A stretch of 64,000 nucleotides of DNA from Pedobacter sp. PF22-3. Its GTDB lineage: Bacteria; Bacteroidota; Bacteroidia; Sphingobacteriales; Sphingobacteriaceae. The position numbers were made by a program, and so were the translations under genes. The notes under the pieces were generated by a model. That model was given only the letters and a program-made list of their open reading frames with translations, made no database searches and had not been told where the DNA came from. Shown here one piece after another: positions 44,064-53,984 of the stretch. Each line of letters opens with the position of its first letter. Within the stretch, counting starts at the first letter, position 1. The stretch is taken from contig NZ_JAPIVP010000015.1 in assembly GCF_026239555.1 (NCBI RefSeq), positions 1-64,000 of the forward strand. The letters are read 5' to 3'.

Positions 44064-45329
44064 ATGAAAATGATGACGAGAATTATAGTTGTAGGCGGCG
44101 GATTCGCCGGAATTAATCTGATAAAAGGACTGGCTGGTAAAAAAGGTATTGAAGTGGTATTAGTAGATAAGAATAATTATCATTTTTTTCCGCCGCTCCT
44201 GTACCAGGTAGCCACCGCATTTATTGAGCCATCCAACATTACCTACCCCTTTAGGAAAATGTTTCAGGGAAGACAAAATGTGCGCTTCTATAATGGAACA
44301 TTGCTAAGTGTTGATGATGAGGAAAAACAAATCATCACCGATAGCGGGAGGCTCAACTATGACTTTTTAGTGTTGGCCATGGGTACCGAAACCAATTTCT
44401 ACGGCCTGGAAACCTTGAAAACGAAAGCTTTGCCAATCAAAACAATTGAAGATGCGCTGTATCTGCGCAATCATTTGTTAATGAATATGGAAAAAGCCGT
44501 TAAAACAACCAACCCGCAAGAACGGACCAAGCTGCTTAACCTTGTTATTGCAGGAGGCGGGCCAACCGGTGTTGAATTGGCCGGCATGGCAGGCGAAATG
44601 AGCAAAAGTATTTTTCGAAAAGATTATCCTGAACTGGGTGAAGCTGCAGGAAACATCTACCTGGTAGGTTCAGGAGATAAACTGTTAGGCCCCATGAGCA
44701 AAAAGGCACAACAGGAATCTTATAAACAATTGTTTAAATTAGGGATTCAAATCAAATTGGGGGTGGCTGTTCAGGATTATATGAATGACGAGGTGATCCT
44801 TTCCAACGGGGAAAAGATCAGTACCTGTTCCCTTATCTGGGCATCGGGAGTTGTCGCAGCCAATGTGAACGGTTTGCCTGATGAATCCAGGGGCCGGGGA
44901 GGAAGATTAAAGGTTGATGAATATAACAGCATTTCAGGGATTGATAGCATTTTCGCCATTGGTGACATCTGCTGTCAAACTACAGACAAACATTATCCTG
45001 AAGGTCATCCGCAACTGGCACAGGTGGCCATACAGCAGGGTGAGTTACTTGCAGCTAACCTGGTGAATTTGACAGATAATAAAAGGATGAAGCCTTTCAC
45101 CTATGTAAACAAAGGAAGTATGGCTATTATCACTAAATATCATGCCGTTGTAGACCTTCCATTTGGTTCTTTTAAGGGCTACTTCGCCTGGCTAACCTGG
45201 CTGTTCGTACACATCATACCTATAGCAGGGTTCAGGAACAAGGCAAAACTGGCATACAACTGGATTTGGAGTTTTCTAACGAATGATCCCAACCTGCGAT
45301 TGATTATACGCGCAAAAAAGGACCTTTAA
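44064..45329 (+). CDS. ndh: Type II NADH:quinone dehydrogenase
   Basis: The 421-residue flavoprotein has two dinucleotide-binding motifs: FAD site VVGGGFAGINLIKGLAG (about 7-23) and NADH site IAGGGPTGVELAGMAGEM (about 160-180). The third element YNSISGIDSIFAIGDICCQT (about 288-307) is the FAD-closing ATG-like motif. The C-terminal part is basic and amphipathic (FAWLTWLFVHIIPIAGFRNK) and anchors it to the membrane. NDH-2 passes electrons from NADH to quinone without pumping protons. Its place next to the efflux operon is unusual. Confidence 0.92.
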   Translation: MKMMTRIIVVGGGFAGINLIKGLAGKKGIEVVLVDKNNYHFFPPLLYQVATAFIEPSNITYPFRKMFQGRQNVRFYNGTLLSVDDEEKQIITDSGRLNYDFLVLAMGTETNFYGLETLKTKALPIKTIEDALYLRNHLLMNMEKAVKTTNPQERTKLLNLVIAGGGPTGVELAGMAGEMSKSIFRKDYPELGEAAGNIYLVGSGDKLLGPMSKKAQQESYKQLFKLGIQIKLGVAVQDYMNDEVILSNGEKISTCSLIWASGVVAANVNGLPDESRGRGGRLKVDEYNSISGIDSIFAIGDICCQTTDKHYPEGHPQLAQVAIQQGELLAANLVNLTDNKRMKPFTYVNKGSMAIITKYHAVVDLPFGSFKGYFAWLTWLFVHIIPIAGFRNKAKLAYNWIWSFLTNDPNLRLIIRAKKDL

Positions 45330-45399
45330 ACATCATAGTATAAATTACAGCAATCACTGTTTATGCTGATGCCTTAGTCATATCTTAATTCACTAAATT

Positions 45400-47727
45400 A
45401 TGCGCACCCCTACGTTTTCATTTCAATCCAATCCTACGATTAATCGTTTGATAAAGAGCGATTTTTCATTCAGGCCACTCGAAAACTACCTGAAAAAATT
45501 AAACCGCTCTTCACCGATTAGAATGAGAATGATCGATGAGCTGATTGAAGCGCTGCAACAATATTTAACTGGCAACAAGGACAATTCGTCCTTGCTTCCC
45601 GACCCTGATGACCAATCCTTATTTGATTTAATTTACCTGGCACTGAACCCGTTACTTGCAGATGAACGTAATTGTTTTTTGGCAATAGCCTCGCCATTGC
45701 CGGGGAAAATACATTATTGTACAGATGCATTTAATGATCTTTTTAAAAATGGTATGGCAAAAGCAAAAAGCGTTGGCGGTACAGATCAGGATGTAAATCT
45801 GTTAAATGAATATAAGAATTACATCTACCGCCTGATTTTAAGCCAATGTTATCACTTTTCCTTTCAGATACTGGAACCAGGACATTATACCTATACTAAC
45901 CCTAAAACCGGGCTGGAAGAATATTACAAGGTAAATATCGATACCAGATTTGTAGAGGTTGTGGTTACAGGTGAGTTGCCTGATGTCACGATGGATAGTA
46001 TCATCAATGCCGGCCCTGCCCGCATAGACCCATTAACAATACTAGAAAAGATTTTACCATTGCACTTTTTTAAACTATCCGGTTTTGCCGTAATTACGCT
46101 GGAAAACATTACTGATACCTTCGCAATTGATCAAATCAGAAACGAACTTGTAAACCATGAAAACGAAGATCACATCTACCAGCAAGTGATTAAAAGTTTA
46201 AGTGTCCTATCCGGCAACAATGCTGTTCATTTTAGTTTAAAACCTTTGACCAGATTAAACAATGAGACAATTGTGGATATCAACCCGAAAATACAAAGTT
46301 TCATGATGGATTTAGCCGAACAATTTGAAGACGAAATAATGCTTCAATCACTCTTTAGTGGGTACCAGGAAAATCCGGTTACGTATTACTTTTCTTCAGC
46401 CAATAATGCCGGACACAATTTTGAAATTCCTATTCATGATCTTTTGGAATCAAAAAAAGTTAAAGTTTATGCTTGTCTGCCGCTACTTTTCAAACAAAAG
46501 GTTGTTGGCATTTTGGAAATATATGCTTTCAAAGAGGTATTATTCTTTGAAAACATTTTGGCGAAAATAGCAGTAGCATTGCCTTTACTCAGCCAGTTAA
46601 CAAAAAATAGTGCCGATCACTTTTCAGATAAGATCAATGATGTGGTGCGGCAACACTTCACTGTTCTGCAACCGGCCGTTCTGTGGAAATTCCATCTTGC
46701 GGCCTGGAATTACCTGCAAAAAGAGCAGAACATGGAAGCCGGTGCCGCCATAGAATCTATCACATTTGATGGCGTTTATGCTATTTATGGCGCAATTGAC
46801 ATCAAAGATTCTACACTAAAACGTAATGATGCACTATTGAAGGACATTCATAGCATGCTGGACGAATCCATAAGCATATCAGACAAATTGATCATTGCCG
46901 GGTATCCTGCCGAAAAGGTCAAAACATCATGTGTTAAATTCAAATCCAGATACCAGCAAGCGGTTACATTAAAGGACGAAATAGCTATTTTAACCTTTCT
47001 ACGTCTTTATTTGAAACCACTCTTAATGCCCCTGGCAGAGGAAGAGCCGGATTATTTAGCTTATGCTAACGCTTATCTGGAACAGGTTGGTAATGTAAAT
47101 AGTGCAAGCCATGTTAACCGTAACATTTTAGAGCAAAAAATTGGGCAGTTAAACGAAGATATAACGGGATTTATGGCCAGGATGATCGAGGATTTGCAGC
47201 AGCTACATCCTGGTTACATTAAGACATTTAGAACTGACGGAGTAGAAAGTGATATTTACATCGGTCAATCCATTACGCCAAGATCAAAATTAGATGGCGG
47301 TAAAATCAGGGCATATCGGGCTTTGCAGCTTCGTTATATGGCTTTGATGGCAAAGTATTCCGCTCAAACGTCATTAACCGACTCATTTGCGCTAACCACT
47401 ACACAACTCATCTTTGCACCCGGCACCCCCATTACCATTACTTTCCGTAATGATGAAAAGCGGTTTGATGTGGAAGGAGCAGATAACATCAATTATGAAA
47501 TAATTAAAAAGCGAATCGATAAGATATGCATTAAAGGAAAAACCGAAAGGTTGAATCAGCCCGGTAAAATTGCTATTGTATATCAGGATGATGACATTAA
47601 AACGGAGTATTTGCATCTCATAAGCGTATTACAGGAAGAAGGTATTTTGCGTGAAAATGTAGAAATTTTGCACCTTGAAGACTTGAAAGATGTTTTTGGA
47701 TTAATGGCGATCCGGGTAGAGATTTAA
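45400..47727 (+). CDS. Large cytosolic protein with GAF-like segment, unknown role
   Basis: The 775-residue protein has no signal peptide and no membrane helix. A GAF-like part lies at about residues 340-400 (KVKVYACLPLLFKQKVVGIL, EIYAFKEVLFFENILAKIAV). The N-terminal third (about 1-215) and the C-terminal third (about 560-775) have no match I recognise; the latter ends with a compact alpha/beta part (IAIVYQDDDIKTEYLHLISV). Conserved clusters suggest a signalling protein. The gene follows ndh with a 70-bp gap on the same strand, so redox sensing in the same operon is possible but unproven. Confidence 0.65.
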   Translation: MRTPTFSFQSNPTINRLIKSDFSFRPLENYLKKLNRSSPIRMRMIDELIEALQQYLTGNKDNSSLLPDPDDQSLFDLIYLALNPLLADERNCFLAIASPLPGKIHYCTDAFNDLFKNGMAKAKSVGGTDQDVNLLNEYKNYIYRLILSQCYHFSFQILEPGHYTYTNPKTGLEEYYKVNIDTRFVEVVVTGELPDVTMDSIINAGPARIDPLTILEKILPLHFFKLSGFAVITLENITDTFAIDQIRNELVNHENEDHIYQQVIKSLSVLSGNNAVHFSLKPLTRLNNETIVDINPKIQSFMMDLAEQFEDEIMLQSLFSGYQENPVTYYFSSANNAGHNFEIPIHDLLESKKVKVYACLPLLFKQKVVGILEIYAFKEVLFFENILAKIAVALPLLSQLTKNSADHFSDKINDVVRQHFTVLQPAVLWKFHLAAWNYLQKEQNMEAGAAIESITFDGVYAIYGAIDIKDSTLKRNDALLKDIHSMLDESISISDKLIIAGYPAEKVKTSCVKFKSRYQQAVTLKDEIAILTFLRLYLKPLLMPLAEEEPDYLAYANAYLEQVGNVNSASHVNRNILEQKIGQLNEDITGFMARMIEDLQQLHPGYIKTFRTDGVESDIYIGQSITPRSKLDGGKIRAYRALQLRYMALMAKYSAQTSLTDSFALTTTQLIFAPGTPITITFRNDEKRFDVEGADNINYEIIKKRIDKICIKGKTERLNQPGKIAIVYQDDDIKTEYLHLISVLQEEGILRENVEILHLEDLKDVFGLMAIRVEI

Positions 47728-48253
47728 AATATAGAGGCAAAGAAAATCGTTTAAGGACATACAGACGGTAAATAAGGATGAATCTTCTTTGATCTCTTTA
47801 ATTATCTTAAAAGAGCTGCTGGTCACATACAGGTGGCATTCCGTTATGCTAAAATCCCGAACAGCCGTTTATTGCCTCCTTACCCGGGCTGCTCCGACAC
47901 AGCGATAGCCCAACTAAACCTTAAGATAACCTTCTCCTTACCTGTTATTTAGCTATTGTTAATCTTCCAATCCAAAGCGAGGCAAATCTTTAACCTAGCT
48001 GATCTCTAACAGCGCCATACCTCAACTAAAGCAAGTGTGAAGTAGTGTGCAAGCAAGTACCACGCAAGCCTGGCCGGAAGGTGGCCTAAACGTGGGGTAA
48101 ATGTGGAATTGGAATATTCTTTTTGGAGTTTTTTAATCAGACGGATTGATTTGGGTGATCATCCTTTTTTGCTTATCCTAAGATACGAAAATTATGGCAA
48201 AAACATACGGTTTGAGGAATATGGAAAACTAAGGTTGTCTTCTTAGATTTCAG
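47728..48253. other. Spacer of 0.5 kb with one dispersed repeat
   Basis: The right copy of the 61-62 bp direct repeat (47838-47899) lies here. No gene was found, and no TAnnTTTG promoter box was seen. Confidence 0.55.
47838..47899 (+). repeat. Direct repeat, right copy
   Basis: The segment starts attccgttatgctaaaatcc and ends gggctgctccgaca. It matches 36751-36811 in direct orientation, with one extra A and a few substitutions. Confidence 0.7.
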
Positions 48254-48295
48254 AATTTTTCAAGTACCCGGTATGCTTTGGGTACTTGAAAAATT
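48254..48295 (-). terminator. Perfect 16-bp hairpin terminator
   Basis: AATTTTTCAAGTACCC (48254-48269) pairs perfectly with GGGTACTTGAAAAATT (48280-48295) around a 10-nt loop. It lies 2 bp downstream of the stop of the large lipoprotein gene (48298-50163) and ends in a run of T on that strand, so it terminates it. It may also stop transcription from the left. Confidence 0.85.
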
Positions 48296-48297
48296 GA

Positions 48298-50163
48298 TTA
48301 TTTTGCTTTTCCCTCTTTTTTCTGCTCTTCATAGGTTAATTTCACGTTGAAGTGATAATCAACAAGGTGATTGCCCTTTAAAACGTAGCATTCAAGCATG
48401 AAAGGTTTACCGTAATAATAGTCTGCCTTTATATGAGGTCCAAAATTATCACCCCTGCTGAAACTCACTGATGTAATTTTCTTTAAATATCTTCCCGAAG
48501 TATTCTTTGGATAAATCAAGATCTTATCTTTTATGATTGCCTCGTCAACCATCACCTTATTGCCAGATACCGTGATTCCTGGAGGAAGCTTATCGATGCG
48601 ATAAATGGCTTTCGAAATTTCGGCAAGATTAATCTGCATTACACCCTTAACATACTTTGCTTTTGCAAGCATTCCCTTGGGTATAAAATTCAGGCTGGAT
48701 CTGTTAAATTCAACCACAGGAACAGTGCCGTTAAACTCCCCATTGGCATAGTCAATCGAATCCTTTGGAATGGAGATTTGCTTTCCATCCTGCTCCTCAA
48801 AAAAAGCGACTTCTTTTGCGCCCTCATACCGGCTTATATTATCAATAAAAAAAGAACTCATCAATTCCGGATATTCAAAGCTTACCCGCCATTTCTCTTT
48901 ATCACCCGACGGAGTAGTGTAAGTCATGGACGATTGATCAATTTTAATTTTGCTGCCAAGTTCTCCCGCAGATAGCTCTGGCTTTGTGCTTAAAAGCTTA
49001 GCAACAGCAGGGTCGTAGGCAGTAGCATAAGTTGGGATGTCAAATACTTCCTGATAAGGAGCGGTGCTGTTATATCCTCTTTCCTTCGCCTTAAATGAGT
49101 AGACCGGCAACGAAAAGTTCTTTTTCAGAACGGTGGCTTTCGAATAATCCATGACGTAAATCACCACATCCTCTACCGTGCCTTTAAAGTAAGCGGAATA
49201 GTAAGACATATTTTTGTGCTTTTCGTCATACTTACGCTGCTCTTCGTCCAGGTTCTTTTCTAAATTCGCTACCTTTTCAGGGTTTTCTACAACCTCATTT
49301 AAAAGTTTTTTGTAGTAATCAAGCATTTCGCCTGAACCGCTGGAAGATCCACTTTGGTGCAAAAACTTTTTCGTTTTGTCGGTTGCCAAAATGGTTACTA
49401 AATCCATTTTCTCGGTATCTATGGCAGGATCTGTTTTATTAGGGTTTTCAACCTCTATACTTACCGCATGCCCTTTAACTTTTGCTAGTTTTACTTTAAT
49501 GCCATTCTGTTCTTTGGTGTCACCTCGTTCATTGCTTGCGAAAGTAAACTTTAAGATGCCTTTAGGAACCTGCGCTTCGACAGAACCGTTTAGAGAAACC
49601 GGTTTTGCTGAATAGGATTTTTCATCAGGATAAAGGATGTCAAACCCTTCCTCATTGTTCCAATTAGTTCTTACCACTTGTCTGCTGATGAGGGAGTTAT
49701 TTTCATCTTCAATAATATCTGTACTAGACTTGTCGTTAAATTTTACACTTTTCCAGGATGTCTTTTGGGCAAATGGAAGGGCGTAGGGATAATGAAGTTT
49801 GAGTTCAATCTTATCGCCACGAGATTCGTCCTTTTCTACTATGATGCCATCTAAGTAATTATTCGCTAAATCGCTTGTAGATCCATAATCGTTGAGAATG
49901 ACGAATGGATTTTCGTCATATACCGTGTCCTTTGGTGGACGTTCGTTCTCAAGGTCAATCTCCCGGAACCAGAAAAGCATTCCCCCGAATTTTTTGGCTT
50001 GTTGTTTAAGACTATCGTTTTTAATTGCTGCTACTTTCTTTTCAAAAGCAAGCTTTTCTTTCTTGAGGTCTTCCAGCTTTTCGTCAACTGACTTTGTGCA
50101 AGAAGTGAAAATTGCCGATGTGATGGAGATGGCTAAAAGCGTTAACAGGAAATTTTTGGTCAT
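48298..50163 (-). CDS. Large lipoprotein of unknown function
   Basis: The 621-residue protein has a signal peptide with lipobox-like FTSC (Cys about 22) and then a coiled-coil stretch (KLEDLKKEKLAFEKKVAAIK). The rest is mostly beta-rich with lysine- and aspartate-rich loops. A low-complexity helix lies at about 265-325 (EVVENPEKVANLEKNLDEEQ). I do not recognise a family. It is transcribed alone: a strong terminator follows it and the upstream space holds only a divergent small gene. Confidence 0.75.
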   Translation of the reverse strand: MTKNFLLTLLAISITSAIFTSCTKSVDEKLEDLKKEKLAFEKKVAAIKNDSLKQQAKKFGGMLFWFREIDLENERPPKDTVYDENPFVILNDYGSTSDLANNYLDGIIVEKDESRGDKIELKLHYPYALPFAQKTSWKSVKFNDKSSTDIIEDENNSLISRQVVRTNWNNEEGFDILYPDEKSYSAKPVSLNGSVEAQVPKGILKFTFASNERGDTKEQNGIKVKLAKVKGHAVSIEVENPNKTDPAIDTEKMDLVTILATDKTKKFLHQSGSSSGSGEMLDYYKKLLNEVVENPEKVANLEKNLDEEQRKYDEKHKNMSYYSAYFKGTVEDVVIYVMDYSKATVLKKNFSLPVYSFKAKERGYNSTAPYQEVFDIPTYATAYDPAVAKLLSTKPELSAGELGSKIKIDQSSMTYTTPSGDKEKWRVSFEYPELMSSFFIDNISRYEGAKEVAFFEEQDGKQISIPKDSIDYANGEFNGTVPVVEFNRSSLNFIPKGMLAKAKYVKGVMQINLAEISKAIYRIDKLPPGITVSGNKVMVDEAIIKDKILIYPKNTSGRYLKKITSVSFSRGDNFGPHIKADYYYGKPFMLECYVLKGNHLVDYHFNVKLTYEEQKKEGKAK

Positions 50164-50361
50164 ATCAAGAGGATTATTAATTCAGCTGTCACCCTGCAAA
50201 TCCCTGGCCACAATGACATTTCGATGATTAATGTTCTAAGAATTGTCGTTCATTCAATAAAAAATCAACAATTTGAACGGAAGTATAAAATATCCAAAGA
50301 ATGATCAATACATAAGTTTAGACATTATAAATAAACAAATTCTGAACCTTAAATCCTCCTC

Positions 50362-50508
50362 ATGATAATTAAAAAAAATATTCGAAAAGCTTGTGCCGGC
50401 TTTATTTGGTTGGGCACGGTGATCATTCTTTGCATCACAATAGAATATGCGGTGTACATTTGTGAAAACACTGCCACATGCTACAAACATCTAAAAATTA
50501 AGTTGTGA
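50362..50508 (+). CDS. Small membrane peptide, 48 residues
   Basis: A frame from ATG 50362 encodes a short basic start (MIIKKNIRKACAGF), one hydrophobic helix (IWLGTVIILCITIEYAVYI) and a cysteine-containing tail ending HLKIKL. The plan (basic N-end, one helix) is that of a genuine small membrane peptide or toxin-like peptide. No promoter is apparent. It lies alone in the space between the lipoprotein gene and the DUF1275 gene. Confidence 0.4.
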   Translation: MIIKKNIRKACAGFIWLGTVIILCITIEYAVYICENTATCYKHLKIKL

Positions 50509-50726
50509 ATAATTGATATATGCAAAGCTTAAATGGAAAATTAAAAACAGCATATCGAATTCCAATACTGTTAATTTTATCCGTATTTGTTTGCCAATAT
50601 GTTTAAGTGTGTAGTATCTTAAGTTTTTCACAGACTCCGGATTCCTGTATACAAAATATAAACGGAGACCATTATTAAATGGGATTGCGATTGAATTTTG
50701 TAAATTAGCGGGTAAAGAATTTACAG

Positions 50727-51470
50727 ATGTTCAGACACAAAGGGAAAGGCCGTACCTATTCCCATAATCTAAAACTAGCCTCGATCTTATCAACTGTAGC
50801 GGGGATTGTGAATATCTCCGGGGTTTTGTCGGTACATACCTTAACAACGAATGTAACCGGACATTTTGCGTTTTTCTCTGAACAGCTTTTCATGGAGAAC
50901 TATAATATGGCTTTTACCTATCTGTATTATATACTGTTTTTTTTATCAGGGGCCTTTGTATCAGGGCTGATTATGGAATGGGCATCAAAATACAGATCCC
51001 ACAATTCTTATATTATCCCCATCTCTCTGGAAATCGGAATCATGCTTTCCATAAGTTTGACCAGCTTTTTAGCTCCTACATGGTATCTGACGTATCCATC
51101 AGTTATAGCTTCGGCCTTATTATTTTCGATGGGACTGCAAAATGCATTGGTGACCAAGGTTTCGCAGTCTGTCGTGAGAACCACCCACCTTACAGGACTT
51201 TTTACAGATTTAGGTATAGAACTTTCTCAATTATTGCTTTACAAAGAAAACTCAGTGTATAAATCAATACGCAGGAGTATTTTCCTTAAAACCATGATCA
51301 TAAGCGGATTCTTTTTAGGTGGAATGTTGGGTGGACTGGGATATCAGCATTTTCAGCTAAAAATATTATTACTTCCTGTTGTAATGCTGCTGGGTGCCCT
51401 ATGGTATGACCGCCTGTTATTTCGGTATTATCATCTGAAAAGGAAGTTTAGCGATTCAACATCAAAATAA
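50727..51470 (+). CDS. YoaK/DUF1275-family membrane protein
   Basis: The 247-residue protein has six predicted membrane helices. The DUF1275 signature is in KLASILSTVAGIVNISGVLS, VHTLTTNVTGHFAFFSEQLF and ALLFSMGLQNALVTKVSQSV, RTTHLTGLFTDLGIELSQLL. Members sit in the inner membrane; their substrate is not established. It is transcribed alone and followed by a terminator. Confidence 0.88.
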   Translation: MFRHKGKGRTYSHNLKLASILSTVAGIVNISGVLSVHTLTTNVTGHFAFFSEQLFMENYNMAFTYLYYILFFLSGAFVSGLIMEWASKYRSHNSYIIPISLEIGIMLSISLTSFLAPTWYLTYPSVIASALLFSMGLQNALVTKVSQSVVRTTHLTGLFTDLGIELSQLLLYKENSVYKSIRRSIFLKTMIISGFFLGGMLGGLGYQHFQLKILLLPVVMLLGALWYDRLLFRYYHLKRKFSDSTSK

Positions 51471-51546
51471 AAATATTTTATCGACTGATTTTAACACCCT
51501 TGCTAGCCTAATTCTAAAATTTCTTAAATTTAAGAAAAAATGAACA

Positions 51547-51580
51547 ACAAAGCGGCTTCCTATTTATGAAACCGCTTTGT
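51547..51580. terminator. Bidirectional hairpin terminator between convergent genes
   Basis: ACAAAGCGG (51547-51555) pairs with CCGCTTTGT (51572-51580) with a 16-nt loop. It separates the DUF1275 gene (plus, ends 51470) and the GH92 gene (minus, ends 51615). The arms are flanked by A/T-rich tracts but no long T-run is present. Confidence 0.6.
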
Positions 51581-51614
51581 GAATAGATATTCTCTCTTAA
51601 TATTTATAATAAAC

Positions 51615-53762
51615 TTATCGTGTAACGATCTCTACCTTACCCCCATTTTTAAACAGATCGTGAGAAATGAAATATCCATTGCTTAATTTTCCATTTACTT
51701 TAATTTGGCTGATCCCCCTGCCCTTACCCGGTTTATTAATCGTTAATAATTTCCCTGTACTTGTTTTCCATTTAACTTCATCAAAAAGTGGAGCAGTAAT
51801 TAAGTAAGTTGGATCGGTTGCTGAGAATGGATATAATCCCAACGAAGAAAATACATACCAGGCAGACATTTCTCCGGCATCGTCCATTCCCGAGAGTGCT
51901 AAACCATCATCGCCGATACCATATAGTTCATTTAAGATCTTATCAATAATTTTTTGCGATTTTTCTGGCTTGCCTATAAAGGTATAAGCAAAAGGCGCCT
52001 CATGATCTGGTTGGTTGCCCTGGCAATATTGTCCAATCATGGTTTCTACATTGCGGGCAATATATTTCGGGTTCCAAGGCAAAGTAAACAGGGAATCTAG
52101 TTTGGATTCGAATCCTTTTGCACCGCCATATAGTTCGATTAAGCCTTTCATATCATGTGGCGCATAGAACGAAACCTGCCAGGCATTGGCTTCTCTGTAC
52201 ATATACTCGTAGTAAGGATATTGTGGGTTAAAAGGTTTTATCCAATCGCCATTTTCTAATCTACCCCTCATAAACCGCGTAGCCGGATCGAACATATTTT
52301 TATAACTCTTAGATCGGGTCATTAGCGTGTGATAATTACTGCTATCACCTAGTTTTTTAGCAATTTGAGCCAGCGAATAATCATCATAGGCATACTCCAG
52401 CGTTTTAGAAACACCTGCTTTGGCTTTGGTTTCTACATGTGGATTTTTAACATCAGGGTCAGAAATATATCCTTTTTCAATATATTCTTTCACAAATGGA
52501 CGGGCACCACCTTCCACATTGGCATTACGTAACAAAATCTGGTAGGTGCCTTTGATGTCAAAATCGTCGATTCCCCTCAGATAAGCTCCCGCAATGGATG
52601 ACGCACCATGGTCGCCATGAAAAAACGTGGGAATAAAACCCGTTTTATCGCCAACATCTTTCATTGATTTAATTACATCTAAGGTTACTTTAGGCGTAAT
52701 CAGCCCTAAAAGCACATCTTTATTACGGTAGGTATCCCAAAGTGATGGTTCCGTATAATAATTGAAATTTCCTTTTACGGTGTTGTGTTTTGCATCTCTA
52801 AACTCACCGTTAACATCGCTTCTCAAAGCCGGCCATAAAAATGACCTGTACAGGCAAGAGTACAACATCTGTTTTTGTTTCTCGCTTCCGCCCTTTACCT
52901 TGATGTTAGATAGAAGCGATTCCCATTTTTCAGTTGCCTCTTGGCGGATTTGTGTGAAACTTTTATCTCCAATTTCTCTTGCCAGATTTTCTTTGGCATT
53001 GGCAATACTAACAAATGATAAGCCAATCCTCAGTTCTACAGGTTTTTTGCTTCCGTCTGCGAGGTGCACAATGGCATAACCAGTGCGTTTGCCTTCTTCA
53101 GTAATATCAAGTTTATCTATCTTTCCGTTTACTACAGCATAAAAATATACGTTTTCGCCCCCTTGAAAGCCCTGTATGGCTGATGAACCATCTTGCGCGA
53201 TATTCCATGTATTAACACTACTGTTAGCTTTACCCATACTGAATAGAATTTGCCTGTCGGTATTATCTTTGTACGTGTATTCATGAAAACCGCATCTTAA
53301 AGTTGAAGTAAGCCTAACATTTACCTGGTAATCATCAAGATATACTTGGTAAAAACCTGGTGCAGCACTTTCTTTCTGGTGCGAAAACTTTGATCCAAAT
53401 TTCCCATTAGGTTTGGACAGCGGTAGAATGGGGATATTACATAGATTCCAGTGGCCTTTATTCGTGTGTGCAAAACCATAAATGGTATCGTCTTCGTATT
53501 CGTAGCCTGCGCCAGATTCAAATTCCGTAATCGGGCTCAACTGTACCATGGCATTCGGCAGAGCGCTACCGGGAAAAGTTAAACCCGCCCACGATCGCCA
53601 ACCTTGTGGTAACTCATACCCTAAAATTTTAGGATCGGTTAAAGGCGCCGTGCCAATAAAGGTGTTTACATATCGCGTTAATTTAGTTTGTGCCTGAGAT
53701 GGGTACAGAATCGCAATACTAAGTATTAAGACAATGGTTAAGGATTTGGTTAGCAATTTCAT
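51615..53762 (-). CDS. GH92-family alpha-mannosidase, exported
   Basis: The 715-residue protein has a signal peptide (1-24, SQAQ) and the two-part GH92 fold: a beta-sandwich domain (to about 240) and an (alpha/alpha) barrel (to the end). Conserved segments are FAHTNKGHWNLCNIPILPLS, REANAWQVSFYAPHDMKGLI, NQPDHEAPFAYTFIGKPEKS and SGMDDAGEMSAWYVFSSLGL; the DD pair and the EANAW glutamate are typical of catalysis in this calcium-dependent family. GH92 enzymes remove alpha-linked mannose from N-glycans and mannans. It diverges from the GH95 gene. Confidence 0.92.
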   Translation of the reverse strand: MKLLTKSLTIVLILSIAILYPSQAQTKLTRYVNTFIGTAPLTDPKILGYELPQGWRSWAGLTFPGSALPNAMVQLSPITEFESGAGYEYEDDTIYGFAHTNKGHWNLCNIPILPLSKPNGKFGSKFSHQKESAAPGFYQVYLDDYQVNVRLTSTLRCGFHEYTYKDNTDRQILFSMGKANSSVNTWNIAQDGSSAIQGFQGGENVYFYAVVNGKIDKLDITEEGKRTGYAIVHLADGSKKPVELRIGLSFVSIANAKENLAREIGDKSFTQIRQEATEKWESLLSNIKVKGGSEKQKQMLYSCLYRSFLWPALRSDVNGEFRDAKHNTVKGNFNYYTEPSLWDTYRNKDVLLGLITPKVTLDVIKSMKDVGDKTGFIPTFFHGDHGASSIAGAYLRGIDDFDIKGTYQILLRNANVEGGARPFVKEYIEKGYISDPDVKNPHVETKAKAGVSKTLEYAYDDYSLAQIAKKLGDSSNYHTLMTRSKSYKNMFDPATRFMRGRLENGDWIKPFNPQYPYYEYMYREANAWQVSFYAPHDMKGLIELYGGAKGFESKLDSLFTLPWNPKYIARNVETMIGQYCQGNQPDHEAPFAYTFIGKPEKSQKIIDKILNELYGIGDDGLALSGMDDAGEMSAWYVFSSLGLYPFSATDPTYLITAPLFDEVKWKTSTGKLLTINKPGKGRGISQIKVNGKLSNGYFISHDLFKNGGKVEIVTR

Positions 53763-53790
53763 TTTTACATAAAACGTTTTAGTGTTCTAT

Positions 53791-53798
53791 CAAATATA
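53791..53798 (-). promoter_or_regulatory. Candidate -7 box of the GH92 gene
   Basis: On the minus strand the box reads TATATTTG, a match to TAnnTTTG, 29 bp before the GH92 start. The upstream -33 position has TAG instead of TTG. Confidence 0.4.
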
Positions 53799-53950
53799 TA
53801 AAATCTATTAAGTTCATCTATAAAATATCAGAATAGTTACTCATAATTTTCAACGAATTCTCCATACAAGATGCTTAAATAGTTGAATAATTTGCCAAAT
53901 ATCGGGATGCTTTAGTGCCTGGCTTTCCATACCTCCACTTCTATTTTATA

Positions 53951-53958
53951 TATCTTTG
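53951..53958 (+). promoter_or_regulatory. Candidate -7 box of the GH95 gene
   Basis: TATCTTTG lies 27 bp before the GH95 start at 53985. No TTG is found at the expected -33 distance, so the promoter may need an activator. Confidence 0.4.
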
Positions 53959-53984
53959 ATTTACACACCAATCAAATAACCAAC

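Noticed and set aside
50305-50490. Minus-strand 61-codon frame upstream of the lipoprotein gene
   Set aside because: It has a low-quality start and no hydrophobic or domain signal. The plus-strand 48-codon frame in the same place is more gene-like.
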